Source: Ureibacillus chungkukjangi (GTDB taxonomy: Bacteria; Bacillota; Bacilli; Bacillales_A; Planococcaceae). Taken from it: a DNA stretch of 64,000 nucleotides. The notes beneath the pieces are model-generated. The model saw only the letters and a list, made by a program, of their open reading frames with translations. It was not told the origin of the DNA and did no database searches. The position numbers and the translations under genes were made by a program. The stretch covers positions 286,010-350,009 of the forward strand of contig NZ_QJTJ01000001.1 in NCBI RefSeq assembly GCF_003217295.1, given 5' to 3'. Shown here one piece after another: positions 56,164 through 64,000 of this stretch; position 1 is the stretch's first letter, and each line of letters begins with the position of its first letter.

Positions 56164-56914
56164 TTAGAACACTCTCCCTATACGAATATAACGTCTCTTT
56201 TACTCGCTCGATTAGCACCTGACGTACGTTTTCGTCATATCCAAGACAGTCGCAAAGTACTACTTCATCGTCTGAAAAACCAAGCTCAGCCATCTTCTTT
56301 TGAATACCAATTTTTAAAAGACCGGTAAACAAAATATATGGCACTACATATACCGGCTTTTCGCGATTGGTTTGTAATTGCTCTAATGCATTTTCAAATG
56401 AAGGACCTTTTCCGTATAAGTAACAAATATCGACCAATGCATAGTTATATTTTCGTTTTAGGTTATTTGCAATTTGTTGAAAATCGATTTGAACTCTTTC
56501 ATCGCTGCTTCCTCGTCCAATTAATAAAACTTCAATTTCTTCATTTTGCTTTGTGCTCTTCTGGTGCACTCTTTCTTGTAAACTATCAATCAATTTTTCA
56601 TTAATGCCAAAGGGTTTACCAAATGTGAATGTAACACTTGGATACATTTCCTTAGCTTTATTAATTTCTAGGGGAATATCTTGTTTGGCATGGTTTGCAG
56701 TTAATAAAAGAATAGGAATAATAGCAATTTCTGTTGCACCCTTTGCAACACATGCAGACACTCCTTCTACAATAGAAGGATCCGCTAACTCAAGGAAGCA
56801 AATTTCTTGAATCGCTACATTAATTTGAGGCTTTACTGTTTCAATGAATTGTCTCGCTTCTTCTACACCAGCTTTTACACGGCTACCATGTGCAACATAA
56901 AGTACTGCTTTCAA
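56156..56914 (-). CDS. sirB: sirohydrochlorin ferrochelatase (SirB/CbiX type)
   Basis: Inserts iron into sirohydrochlorin to finish siroheme. KAVLYVAHGSRVKAGVEEAR holds the catalytic His of the CbiX family, and IIPILLLTANHAKQDIPLEI the second His-containing motif. A second, similar half begins near VLLIGRGSSDERVQIDFQQI, so the 250 residues look like two tandem CbiX units. The start is TTG 56914 behind AGAAGGGGAAAAG; the ATG at 56971 would overlap sumT by 40 bases. CbiX can also be a cobaltochelatase, but the siroheme context favours iron. Confidence 0.85.
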   Translation of the reverse strand: MKAVLYVAHGSRVKAGVEEARQFIETVKPQINVAIQEICFLELADPSIVEGVSACVAKGATEIAIIPILLLTANHAKQDIPLEINKAKEMYPSVTFTFGKPFGINEKLIDSLQERVHQKSTKQNEEIEVLLIGRGSSDERVQIDFQQIANNLKRKYNYALVDICYLYGKGPSFENALEQLQTNREKPVYVVPYILFTGLLKIGIQKKMAELGFSDDEVVLCDCLGYDENVRQVLIERVKETLYSYRESVLNG

Positions 56915-56930
56915 ACTTTTCCCCTTCTTT

Positions 56931-57692
56931 CTAAACTGGAATTCCTTGTTTTTTTTCTTTAAACCACGCAATTTTTTCTCTCATTCTAACAACTTCACCA
57001 ACAAGAATCATACTTGGATTTTGGATCTCCTCATTTTTTGCTATGTCTACAATTGTTTCTAATGTACCTGTAATTGTTTTCTGGTGTTCTGTTGTTCCCC
57101 AATGGATAAGGGCGACAGGCGTTTTTGGACTACGATTATATTTCATTAGCTGCTCTGTTATGTATGGCAGATTGCCTACCCCCATGTAAATGGCAAGCGT
57201 ATCAACTGATTCAGCTAAACCCTTCCAGTTAATCGTATCATCTTTTCCTTCTCTCATATGCCCTGTCACAAGTGCAAAGCTAGATCCTAAATCACGATGA
57301 GTAACAGGAATTCCTGCATATGCAGGGGCTGCTACACCTGAGGTAATCCCTGGAACGATTTCAAAAGGAATGCCAGCTTCAACTAATACCTCTGCTTCTT
57401 CTGCCCCACGACCAAATACAAAGGGATCTCCACCTTTTAAACGTGTTACTACCTTTCCCTCACCTGCATGCTCGACTAGGAGTCTATGGATTCGATCTTG
57501 AATGACACCATGTAAGTTTGGTAATTTACCAACAAAAATAAGCTCCGCGTTCGGCTTTGCAAATTCTAATAGTTCCTTATTTACCAGGCGGTCATAAAGA
57601 ATTACATCAGCTTGCTGGATACACTTTAACCCTTTGACTGTAATAAGATCTACACTCCCTGGTCCTGCTCCAACTATATATACTTTCCCCAT
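56931..57692 (-). CDS. sumT: uroporphyrinogen-III C-methyltransferase
   Basis: Adds two methyl groups to uroporphyrinogen III, giving precorrin-2. 253 residues from ATG 57692 (site AGGGGGTT): KVYIVGAGPGSVDLITVKGL, then YDRLVNKELL, RLKGGDPFVFGRGAEEAEVL and PGITSGVAAPAYAGIPVTHR, the standard SUMT motifs. First gene of sumT-sirB-yezD-cysJ-cysI-sirC. The upstream promoter region has no operator I can name; a CymR or CysL site would be expected from B. subtilis. Confidence 0.94.
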   Translation of the reverse strand: MGKVYIVGAGPGSVDLITVKGLKCIQQADVILYDRLVNKELLEFAKPNAELIFVGKLPNLHGVIQDRIHRLLVEHAGEGKVVTRLKGGDPFVFGRGAEEAEVLVEAGIPFEIVPGITSGVAAPAYAGIPVTHRDLGSSFALVTGHMREGKDDTINWKGLAESVDTLAIYMGVGNLPYITEQLMKYNRSPKTPVALIHWGTTEHQKTITGTLETIVDIAKNEEIQNPSMILVGEVVRMREKIAWFKEKKQGIPV

Positions 57693-58020
57693 TATGAACC
57701 CCCTACGTAGCACAAAATAATACTTTAATATAAACATAACAATTCTTATTGGTCAACTATGTTTTTAAAAAATATGATTTTTCTGTCTATTAAAAATAAT
57801 TTTTATGACCCTAAAACTTTGGTCGACAAATTACCTCGATTTAAAGTGTTTTTAGGGCCTCTAGTTTTCTAGTCAGCTTATTTAATTCATAGTAAACTTA
57901 TATACATAATAAAATTAATGGATTTAAGTGTCAACAACACTTTCTAAAAATTTCAATTAATCGCGATATCCTTTGCTCCATTAAAAAAATGCTTGGAGAT
58001 TAAGCCTCCAAGCATTTTGA
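57693..58020. promoter_or_regulatory. sumT upstream region
   Basis: About 330 very AT-rich bases between two minus-strand genes. It must hold the sumT-operon promoter. The right end holds the terminator of the small gene at 58021 (57986-58018). No coding sequence or riboswitch was recognised. Confidence 0.4.
57986..58018 (-). terminator. terminator of the small unknown gene
   Basis: AAAATGCTTGGAG-ATTAAGC-CTCCAAGCATTTT: perfect arms followed by further T's on the minus strand. Confidence 0.92.
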
Positions 58021-58203
58021 TTATCGATCTAGTTCTTGATAGCGTACCTGAAAGCGTCCACCATCAGATACTGCTGAATGATAAAGTGCCTTTAGAGCTA
58101 AATTCTTTTCTAGACCCATTTCACTTTTAATACGCTTAAGTTCGTCATGAAGCTCACGTTCTTCATTTACTAATTTAAGCATTGTAGATTTCGAATATTT
58201 CAT
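58021..58203 (-). CDS. small charged helical protein of unknown function
   Basis: 60 residues, about a third charged, predicted as one long helix (TMLKLVNEERELHDELKRIK). No known domain. The ATG (58203) has AAGGAATGAG upstream, and the gene is followed by a strong terminator. It begins 13 bases after the upstream methyltransferase gene, so it is probably the second gene of that operon. Good ribosome binding site, tight spacing and terminator support a real gene. Confidence 0.65.
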   Translation of the reverse strand: MKYSKSTMLKLVNEERELHDELKRIKSEMGLEKNLALKALYHSAVSDGGRFQVRYQELDR

Positions 58204-58216
58204 AGTAACTCATTCC

Positions 58217-59413
58217 TTATTTAAGTAATTGAATAATACATACCTTTAAATAATTAAATTCTGGATAATCCTCTAATATCACAAAATCCTCTGGAAGCTG
58301 ATGTTGTTCTAGGATTTTATATCGCTGATTTTTTTCTTTAAAAGCTTTATCGATAAAAGTTTTAAATTTCTTCATATTAAAGCTCGCATTATTTGTTGAA
58401 GCAACGATAATCCCCTTAGCAGCTGTAATTTCTAACGCTTCCCCAATTAGCTTCGGATAATCCTTTGAAGTACTAAATGTCATTTTTTTCGTACGGGCAA
58501 AGCTAGGTGGATCAAGGACAACCACATCAAATTTTAATTGATGTCTAGCAGCATAGGAAAAGTAATCAAATACATTCATAACCTTAATTTGCTGTTGCTC
58601 ATAATCAATTCCATTTACACTAAATTGCTCAATAGTCATTGGCAAGCTTCTTTTAGCAAGGTCAACACTTGTCGTTTCATAAGCGCCGCCTAATGCTGCA
58701 GCAACGGAGAAGGCTCCAGTATATGAAAAAGTATTTAAAACAGTTTTCCCTTCAGAAAATCGTTCACGAAGGGCTAGTCGAACATCTCTTTGGTCAAGAA
58801 AAATACCAGTCATCGCCCCATCGTTAAGATTGACAGCAAAATTCATGCCGTTCTCTTTTATAATAATAGGAAATTCTCCAACTTCCCCTTCAACATAATC
58901 ATCCTGATCTACATATTGACCATTGGTATCAAAACGTTTTTTCTCATAAATACCACGAAGCTCTGCAGTTTCTTTTAGTGCAGCAAAAATAGTTTCACGG
59001 AATGAATAAATCCCCTGGCTATAGAAGCTGATCAAATAAAAACCATCATAATAATCGATTGTTAGTCCACCGATTCCGTCCCCTTCGCCATTAAATACAC
59101 GAAAGGCTGTAGTATCTTCTATATTGTAGAATGAATCTCGCTTTATAAATGCTTGCTGGAACTTCACTTTAAAAAAGGCTTCGTCGATTTCCTCTGTTTG
59201 GTTATTTGTAAGAACCCAGCCTATACCTTTATTTTGTTTTCCGTAATAACCCGTTGCGATATATTTTCCATTAGGGCGAACAATTTTTAAAAGCGTTCCT
59301 TCCTCTAATGCTTCATCAATTGTTTCTGCTGCCTCTTTTAAAATAAGAGGATATCCATTTGAAACCTCTGCTACAAAATTCGGTTTTAGTTTTAATTCAA
59401 CTAACTGATTCAT
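58217..59413 (-). CDS. class I SAM-dependent rRNA methyltransferase with PUA domain (RlmI-like)
   Basis: 398 residues. The N-terminal ~80 residues form a PUA RNA-binding domain (KIVRPNGKYIATGYYGKQNK). The Rossmann methyltransferase has DQRDVRLALRERFSEGKTVL and LNTFSYTGAFSVAAALGGAY (SAM motif), and VVLDPPSFARTKK is the D-P-P-S catalytic motif of 5-methylcytosine-type RNA enzymes. It resembles B. subtilis YwbD and E. coli RlmI; the target nucleotide is unknown. A repeat array lies upstream. Confidence 0.88.
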   Translation of the reverse strand: MNQLVELKLKPNFVAEVSNGYPLILKEAAETIDEALEEGTLLKIVRPNGKYIATGYYGKQNKGIGWVLTNNQTEEIDEAFFKVKFQQAFIKRDSFYNIEDTTAFRVFNGEGDGIGGLTIDYYDGFYLISFYSQGIYSFRETIFAALKETAELRGIYEKKRFDTNGQYVDQDDYVEGEVGEFPIIIKENGMNFAVNLNDGAMTGIFLDQRDVRLALRERFSEGKTVLNTFSYTGAFSVAAALGGAYETTSVDLAKRSLPMTIEQFSVNGIDYEQQQIKVMNVFDYFSYAARHQLKFDVVVLDPPSFARTKKMTFSTSKDYPKLIGEALEITAAKGIIVASTNNASFNMKKFKTFIDKAFKEKNQRYKILEQHQLPEDFVILEDYPEFNYLKVCIIQLLK

Positions 59414-59597
59414 CTAGTCATCCTAACTATATATAGTTTCACTTTATCTCTTTTTAAAATTTCTCTAAGAAAGTCTTCAAGTCTGTTTATTATGACATTG
59501 TTTCAGCAAAAAAGCGATTAAGTTCGTGAAACAGCAGGTATTTTAATTATGAAACAAACGGACTTGGAAACTCTTGTGTCCACTTTGTGATTTTTAT

Positions 59598-59971
59598 GGG
59601 TTTCAAATTTAGTGCTCGTTTCGCCGTTATAGCTGTTTTTGACTTTTCTTGGGCACTGAGAATTTTGGTCACTGCCCAGTTACGACTTATTTTAGTTGTT
59701 TGGGGAACTGATGGCTGTTCTCTCTTCCCCATAACCGCTCTATCCTGCTGTTCGGGGCACTGAGTCCCGCTCTCTCTTCCCTATAACTGCTCCATCCTGC
59801 TGTTCGGGGCACTGAGTCTCGCTCTCTCTTCCCCATAACCGCTCTATCCTGCTGTTTGGGGAACTGATGGCTGTTCTCTCTTCCCCATAACCGCTCTATC
59901 CTGCTGTTTGGGGAACTGATGGCTGTTCTCTCTTCCCCATAACCGCTCTATCCTGCTGAATCAGTCACTGA
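59598..59971. repeat. 52-bp tandem repeat array B (same family as array A)
   Basis: The core GGGG(C/A)ACTGA starts at 59650, 59702, 59754, 59806, 59858, 59910 and 59962, each 52 bases after the last; a weaker copy may begin at 59598. Inner copies share CTCTCTTCCCCATAACCGCT and CTATCCTGCTGTT and are nearly identical; the outer copies are more diverged. It fills the 639-base gap 59414-60052 between the methyltransferase gene and leuS. No coding function is likely. Confidence 0.93.
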
Positions 59972-60007
59972 GACTCTTACTTACTCATTCGCTTTCCCCA
60001 AAAGAAA

Positions 60008-60050
60008 AAACAGAATGCAATCTCCGAAATCGGACTACATTCTGCTTTAA
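60008..60050 (-). terminator. leuS terminator
   Basis: On the minus strand GCAGAATG-TAGT-CCGATTTCGG-AGATTG-CATTCTGT forms a long stem, followed by TTTTTTCTTTT. Confidence 0.82.
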
Positions 60051-60052
60051 TT

Positions 60053-62467
60053 TTATTTTACTACGATATTCACTAGTTTACCTGGGACTGCAATGACTTT
60101 AACGATTTGCTTGCCTTCAGTAAATTCTAGAACCTTTTCATCAGCTTTAGCTACTTCTTCAAGCTGCTCTTTTGTTACATCTTTTGCTACTTTTACTTTC
60201 GCACGTAATTTACCGTTTACTTGTACGACTACCTCTACTTCATCATCTACAAGCTTCGACTCATCAAATGCTGGCCACTCTTCATAAGTTAATGTGCCTG
60301 AGTGTCCAAGAATTGCCCAAAGCTCTTCGGCAACATGAGGTGCGATTGGAGCTAATAGTTTCACGAAGCCTTCTGCATACTCAGTCGGGAAAACGTCAGC
60401 TTTATAGCAATCATTAATAAATACCATCATTTGTGAAATGGCTGTATTGAAACGCAGATTTTCGTAATCATCTGTCACCTTTTTCACTGTTTGGTGATAT
60501 GATTTTTCAAGTGCTGTATCTGAGCTTGGTTGTACTTTTTCAGATAGAGTACCCTCTTCAGTTGTATATAGACGCCAGATGCGGTCTAAGAAACGACGTG
60601 CACCATCTAAACCATTTGTAGACCATGCAACTGATGCATCTAATGGCCCCATGAACATTTCATATAAACGAAGTGTATCAGCACCATGCGAACTTACGAT
60701 ATCATCAGGATTTACAACATTTCCTTTTGATTTAGACATTTTTTCGTTACCTTCACCTAAAATCATTCCTTGGTTGAACAATTTTTGGAATGGCTCTTTT
60801 GTAGGAACAACACCTAAATCATAAAGGACTTTGTGCCAGAAACGAGCGTACAGTAAGTGAAGTACGGCATGCTCTGCACCACCAATATAAATATCAACTG
60901 GTAACCAGCGCTTTAATAGCTCGGCATCGGCAAGTGCCTCATTATTATTTGGATCGATATATCTTAAGAAGTACCAGCTTGAGCCTGCCCATTGCGGCAT
61001 TGTATTTGTTTCACGACGACCTTTTTTCCCTGTAACTGGATCTACAACATTCACCCATTCTTCAATATTAGCTAATGGAGACTCACCAGTACCTGAAGGA
61101 CGAATATTTGTTGTCTTCGGTAATTCTAATGGTAATTCCTCTACAGGAATTGTTGTCATTGTGCCATCTTCCCAATGAATTACTGGAATTGGCTCACCCC
61201 AATAACGTTGACGAGAGAATAACCAGTCACGTAAACGATAAGTAATTTTCTTTTCGCCCACACTATTCGTTTCAAGCCATTTGATGGCATTAGCAATACC
61301 ATCTGCTTTGTTTAAACCATTTAAGAAATCAGAGTTGATATGTGCACCATCTCCAGTGAAGGCTTCATTTTCAATGTCTCCACCTTCAAGAACTGGAATG
61401 ATTTCTAAACCGAACTCTTTAGCAAACTCATAGTCACGTTCGTCATGAGCAGGAACAGCCATAATCGCACCAGTACCATAAGTTGCTAATACATAGTCAG
61501 CAATCCAAATTGGAATTTCTTTTCCGTTAATTGGATTAATAGCAAATGCTCCTGTAAAAACGCCTGTTTTTTCTTTTGCTAAATCTGTACGTTCTAGGTC
61601 AGATTTCATTTTTACTTTTTCTAAGTAGGCTTCTACTGCTTCACGTTGTTCGGCAGTTGTAATTTCATCGACTAATTTATGTTCGGGAGCTAACACGCAG
61701 TATGTTGCACCAAATAATGTATCTGGACGAGTTGTGAATACTTCAAATTGGTCTTCTGTACCAGCAACAGTAAATTTCACTTGTGCCCCTTCAGAACGAC
61801 CAATCCAGTTGCGTTGCATGTCTTTAATCGATTCTGGCCAGTCAACTTCTTCTAAATCATCTAGTAGGCGATCAGCATACTTCGTAATACGCAGTACCCA
61901 CTGACGCATTGGTCGACGTTCAACAGGGTGCCCACCACGCTCAGATTTTCCATCAATTACTTCTTCATTTGCAAGTACTGTACCTAATGCTTCACACCAG
62001 TTTACAGGAATTTCGTCTACATAAGCTAAGTCCATTTCAACAAGCTTTGTAAAAATCCACTGAGTCCACTTATAATAGCTAGGATCTGTCGTATTGATTT
62101 CACGATCCCAATCATAAGAGAAACCTAATTCTTGAATTTGACGCTTGAATGTCGCAATGTTTTTTGCTGTAAATTCAGCAGGATCGTTTCCAGTATCTAA
62201 AGCGTATTGCTCTGCTGGAAGACCAAATGCATCCCAACCTATTGGATGCAATACATCATACCCTTGCATACGTTTAAAACGCGATAAAATATCTGTCGCT
62301 GTGTAACCTTCTGGGTGACCAACGTGTAAGCCCGCTCCTGATGGATACGGGAACATATCCAATGCATAGAACTTTGGCTTTGATGAATCGTCTAACGTTT
62401 TAAACGATTTGTTTTCTAGCCAGAATTGCTGCCATTTTTTTTCGATTTGCTGATGATTAAAACTCAT
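60053..62467 (-). CDS. leuS: leucyl-tRNA synthetase
   Basis: Charges tRNA-Leu and has an editing domain. 804 residues from ATG 62467 (site AAGGAGGAG). Class I signatures: [14 protein letters not shown] (HIGH type) near residue 50 and KMSKSKGN at about 577-584. The CP1 editing region includes [12 protein letters not shown] and [15 protein letters not shown]. An open frame continues upstream but the ATG at 62467 is supported by the ribosome binding site and by the [12 protein letters not shown] start. A Leu T-box precedes it. Confidence 0.97.
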   Translation of the reverse strand: MSFNHQQIEKKWQQFWLENKSFKTLDDSSKPKFYALDMFPYPSGAGLHVGHPEGYTATDILSRFKRMQGYDVLHPIGWDAFGLPAEQYALDTGNDPAEFTAKNIATFKRQIQELGFSYDWDREINTTDPSYYKWTQWIFTKLVEMDLAYVDEIPVNWCEALGTVLANEEVIDGKSERGGHPVERRPMRQWVLRITKYADRLLDDLEEVDWPESIKDMQRNWIGRSEGAQVKFTVAGTEDQFEVFTTRPDTLFGATYCVLAPEHKLVDEITTAEQREAVEAYLEKVKMKSDLERTDLAKEKTGVFTGAFAINPINGKEIPIWIADYVLATYGTGAIMAVPAHDERDYEFAKEFGLEIIPVLEGGDIENEAFTGDGAHINSDFLNGLNKADGIANAIKWLETNSVGEKKITYRLRDWLFSRQRYWGEPIPVIHWEDGTMTTIPVEELPLELPKTTNIRPSGTGESPLANIEEWVNVVDPVTGKKGRRETNTMPQWAGSSWYFLRYIDPNNNEALADAELLKRWLPVDIYIGGAEHAVLHLLYARFWHKVLYDLGVVPTKEPFQKLFNQGMILGEGNEKMSKSKGNVVNPDDIVSSHGADTLRLYEMFMGPLDASVAWSTNGLDGARRFLDRIWRLYTTEEGTLSEKVQPSSDTALEKSYHQTVKKVTDDYENLRFNTAISQMMVFINDCYKADVFPTEYAEGFVKLLAPIAPHVAEELWAILGHSGTLTYEEWPAFDESKLVDDEVEVVVQVNGKLRAKVKVAKDVTKEQLEEVAKADEKVLEFTEGKQIVKVIAVPGKLVNIVVK

Positions 62468-62796
62468 GTACTTACTCCTCCTTAATATTGAATGGGCACT
62501 CTGTGTCGACATGAAGGAATGGATTATAAATTACACCTTGGCGTATTTTCACCCAGATTTTATCAAGCTAGCTTGAAAACTACCTCTAGAAATCTGTGGT
62601 ATCCGCTGGTGGCTATAACTTCATTCTTTAAAGGTTTGAACCTCTACTGAATGAAGTTAACAAAAGCTGTAACAAAAGTAGATTATCCTAATAATGGTAA
62701 AACTAATCATCGTCCATGAGCACTTTGACTAGACTTTTACTAGAAGTAAATAGTTACTTTGGATGAAGTTGACAAAATATTTAAAAAATAAAAAAA
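62468..62796 (-). other. long spacer between T-box terminator and leuS
   Basis: About 330 transcribed, apparently non-coding bases. They hold an inverted repeat (62617-62658) with 10-base perfect outer arms AACTTCATTC/GAATGAAGTT and an inner AGGTT/AACCT, as well as a direct repeat G(A/G)ATGAAGTT(A/G)ACAAAA at 62649 and 62761. The tyrS equivalent is only about 110 bases. Confidence 0.6.
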
Positions 62797-63036
62797 CTCG
62801 CCCCTTTCCTTAGAAAGGGACGAGAGATATTTTTAACTCCCGCGGTACCACCCAAATTAGTGACACTACACTCAGCTTAACTTCCATAACGTGGAAAAAC
62901 GGTTTTAGCTACTAGCTTCACTAAAACAGACTCCAAGGCGAGTTCAATTTCTAGACTTACTAGCTCGCACCACCCGCTAGCTCTCTTAAAAGCTTCAAAA
63001 TTTACTATTCCTTCTCATTGTCGTACTTTTCATATT
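62797..63036 (-). promoter_or_regulatory. T-box riboswitch (tRNA-Leu) of leuS
   Basis: On the minus strand the T-box sequence GGGTGGTACCGCG occupies 62853-62841. A terminator with arms CTCGTCCCTTTC and GAAAGGGGCGAG (62824-62797), then TTTTTTT, follows. Stem I has AGAGAGCTAGCGGGTGGTGC, almost as in the tyrS leader. The specifier region GAACTCGCC contains CTC (62942-62940), a leucine codon, matching the gene. Confidence 0.94.
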
Positions 63037-63042
63037 TTAATC

Positions 63043-63071
63043 ATTTTAATGTATCCAGGAAAAATAAACAA
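63043..63071 (-). promoter_or_regulatory. candidate promoter of the leuS T-box transcript
   Basis: TTGTTT (63071-63066) and TAAAAT (63048-63043) with 17 bases between them, about 40 bases ahead of T-box stem I on the minus strand. Confidence 0.6.
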
Positions 63072-63113
63072 GTCTTTCCTATTTGGACTAGTTAAAATTT
63101 CCTTATTTTAAAT

Positions 63114-64000
63114 TCAATTCTCTGGAATATGATTAGTATATTGGCTATTTTTCCTTTTGAGTGGGCGATCATAAATAAGGCAAGGAATAATTCCAATTAT
63201 AAATAGTCCACATAACACAATAATTAAGGCATCCATATTATAGACGTCTACAATAATTCCTCCCACGAAAGGTCCAATCATCCTTCCGATGGAGCCAATA
63301 CTATTTACAACCCCTTGATAAGTACCGCCCTTCCCTTTAGGTGCTAGCATATTGGCAATCGTAGGTACTGCTGGCCACACAAAAATTTCTCCTAAAGTTA
63401 AAACCATCATGGCAATTGCGAACATTTTAAAGCTCTCTGCAAACAGTATGATGCTGAATGAAAACATCATGATTAGCATTCCCACAACTAACTGAGCTTT
63501 TATTTGCTTCTCGTACTTTTGTACAAGGGGGCTAATAATAGGCTGAAGCGTAATGATTAGTAAACCATTGATAGACCAAAGTAAACTATACTCTTTCAAC
63601 CCAATTCCGAGACCTTGTATATGTGTTGAAAGTGTCGTGGACCATTGTGAATAAGCGACCCATGCCAGTAAAAATGCACTACACAGAATAAGCAATGAGT
63701 AAAAATTGGCCTTTGATGAATGACTTTCAACGATTGTCTCACTCTTCTCTTTTTCGATTACCGGTACCATATGACGATATGTTATAAGAGCTAAAAGTAA
63801 AAATAGGATATACAAGCCTAAATTTGAGATAAATAAATAGTCGAAGCTCATTTCGGCAATTGGACCTGCTAGAGCTGGACCGACTGCAACGCCAAGATTT
63901 TGTGCTAAATAAATGGCATTAAAGCCTTTTCTTCCACCTTCTGGCCAAACAGCTCCTACTAAAGCGAACATTGCCGGTATAACAATTCCACTTCCAAAGC
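63114..64000 (-). CDS. MFS transporter, N-terminal part cut by window end
   Basis: The frame is open to base 64000 (FGSGIVIPAMFALVGAVWPE), so the ATG at 63971 is internal. The visible ~295 residues contain about eight hydrophobic helices, GFNAIYLAQNLGVAVGPALA (the antiporter-like fifth-helix G-x-x-x-G-P motif) and SIGRMIGPFVGGIIVD. This fits a drug/metabolite efflux MFS protein. The substrate is unknown. It ends in a basic tail and reads toward leuS in the same direction. Confidence 0.85.
   Translation of the reverse strand, partial: FGSGIVIPAMFALVGAVWPEGGRKGFNAIYLAQNLGVAVGPALAGPIAEMSFDYLFISNLGLYILFLLLALITYRHMVPVIEKEKSETIVESHSSKANFYSLLILCSAFLLAWVAYSQWSTTLSTHIQGLGIGLKEYSLLWSINGLLIITLQPIISPLVQKYEKQIKAQLVVGMLIMMFSFSIILFAESFKMFAIAMMVLTLGEIFVWPAVPTIANMLAPKGKGGTYQGVVNSIGSIGRMIGPFVGGIIVDVYNMDALIIVLCGLFIIGIIPCLIYDRPLKRKNSQYTNHIPEN

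Overview
The window comes from a low-GC, endospore-forming member of the Bacillales. Its gene order closely follows the Bacillus subtilis block that runs from sspA/thiI to the ytfP area. A small acid-soluble spore protein, EzrA, CcpA, SftA, AcuABC, tRNA-synthetase T-boxes and the local gene order all point to Bacillales. Protein wording and the asparagine-rich spore-type protein suggest the Planococcaceae side (Lysinibacillus/Solibacillus-like); the genus is inference.

Layout. 1-8.2 kb: SASP (cut by the window edge), thiI-nifZ (4-thiouridine/thiamine sulfur), ezrA, then hisJ and free-Met-sulfoxide reductase, then a GAF-GGDEF diguanylate cyclase. 8.4-13.5 kb: rpsD with its leader and tyrS with a Tyr T-box. 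Between them lie an FAD oxidoreductase, a frameshifted YetF/DUF421 gene and an Asn-rich small protein. 13.5-21 kb: a class A penicillin-binding protein and argCJBD behind a candidate ARG box. 21-28 kb: acsA divergent from acuABC, then ccpA and the chorismate mutase-DAHP synthase fusion. 28-38.2 kb: a 716-residue FtsA-like protein with a repeat-built C-terminal half, ytxG/ytxH, murC, sftA and ytpQ-ytpR. 38.3-51.4 kb: a lipoprotein, a DUF84 NTPase, an M42 peptidase, ytzB, the ytnP lactonase, trmB, a NERD-like protein, dat, pepV, ytzE, an RsuA-type pseudouridine synthase, a YtgP flippase and ytfP. 51.7-57.7 kb: one sulfite-reduction and siroheme operon (sumT-sirohydrochlorin chelatase-yezD-cysJ-cysI-precorrin-2 dehydrogenase). 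58-64 kb: a small unknown gene, a PUA-type rRNA methyltransferase, leuS with a Leu T-box, and an MFS transporter cut by the window end.

How the genes work together. CcpA is the carbon-control regulator; AcsA makes acetyl-CoA, and AcuA (with the deacetylase-like AcuC) controls AcsA by lysine acetylation. The sulfur operon contains both the reductase and the enzymes that make its siroheme from uroporphyrinogen III. Murein and division functions recur (EzrA, PBP, MurC, SftA, YtgP, FtsA-like). Most genes are ordinary chromosomal housekeeping genes.

The less ordinary material lies between or beside them. Two intergenic tandem arrays 8 kb apart share an exact 52-bp period and a GGGGCACTGA core. 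The FtsA-like protein carries five regularly spaced modules. A structured leader precedes ytzE. The yetF gene has a homopolymer frameshift. A degenerate duplication lies downstream of trmB, and the leuS T-box is followed by an unusually long spacer with an inverted repeat. No tRNA, rRNA, CRISPR array, transposase or prophage gene was seen.
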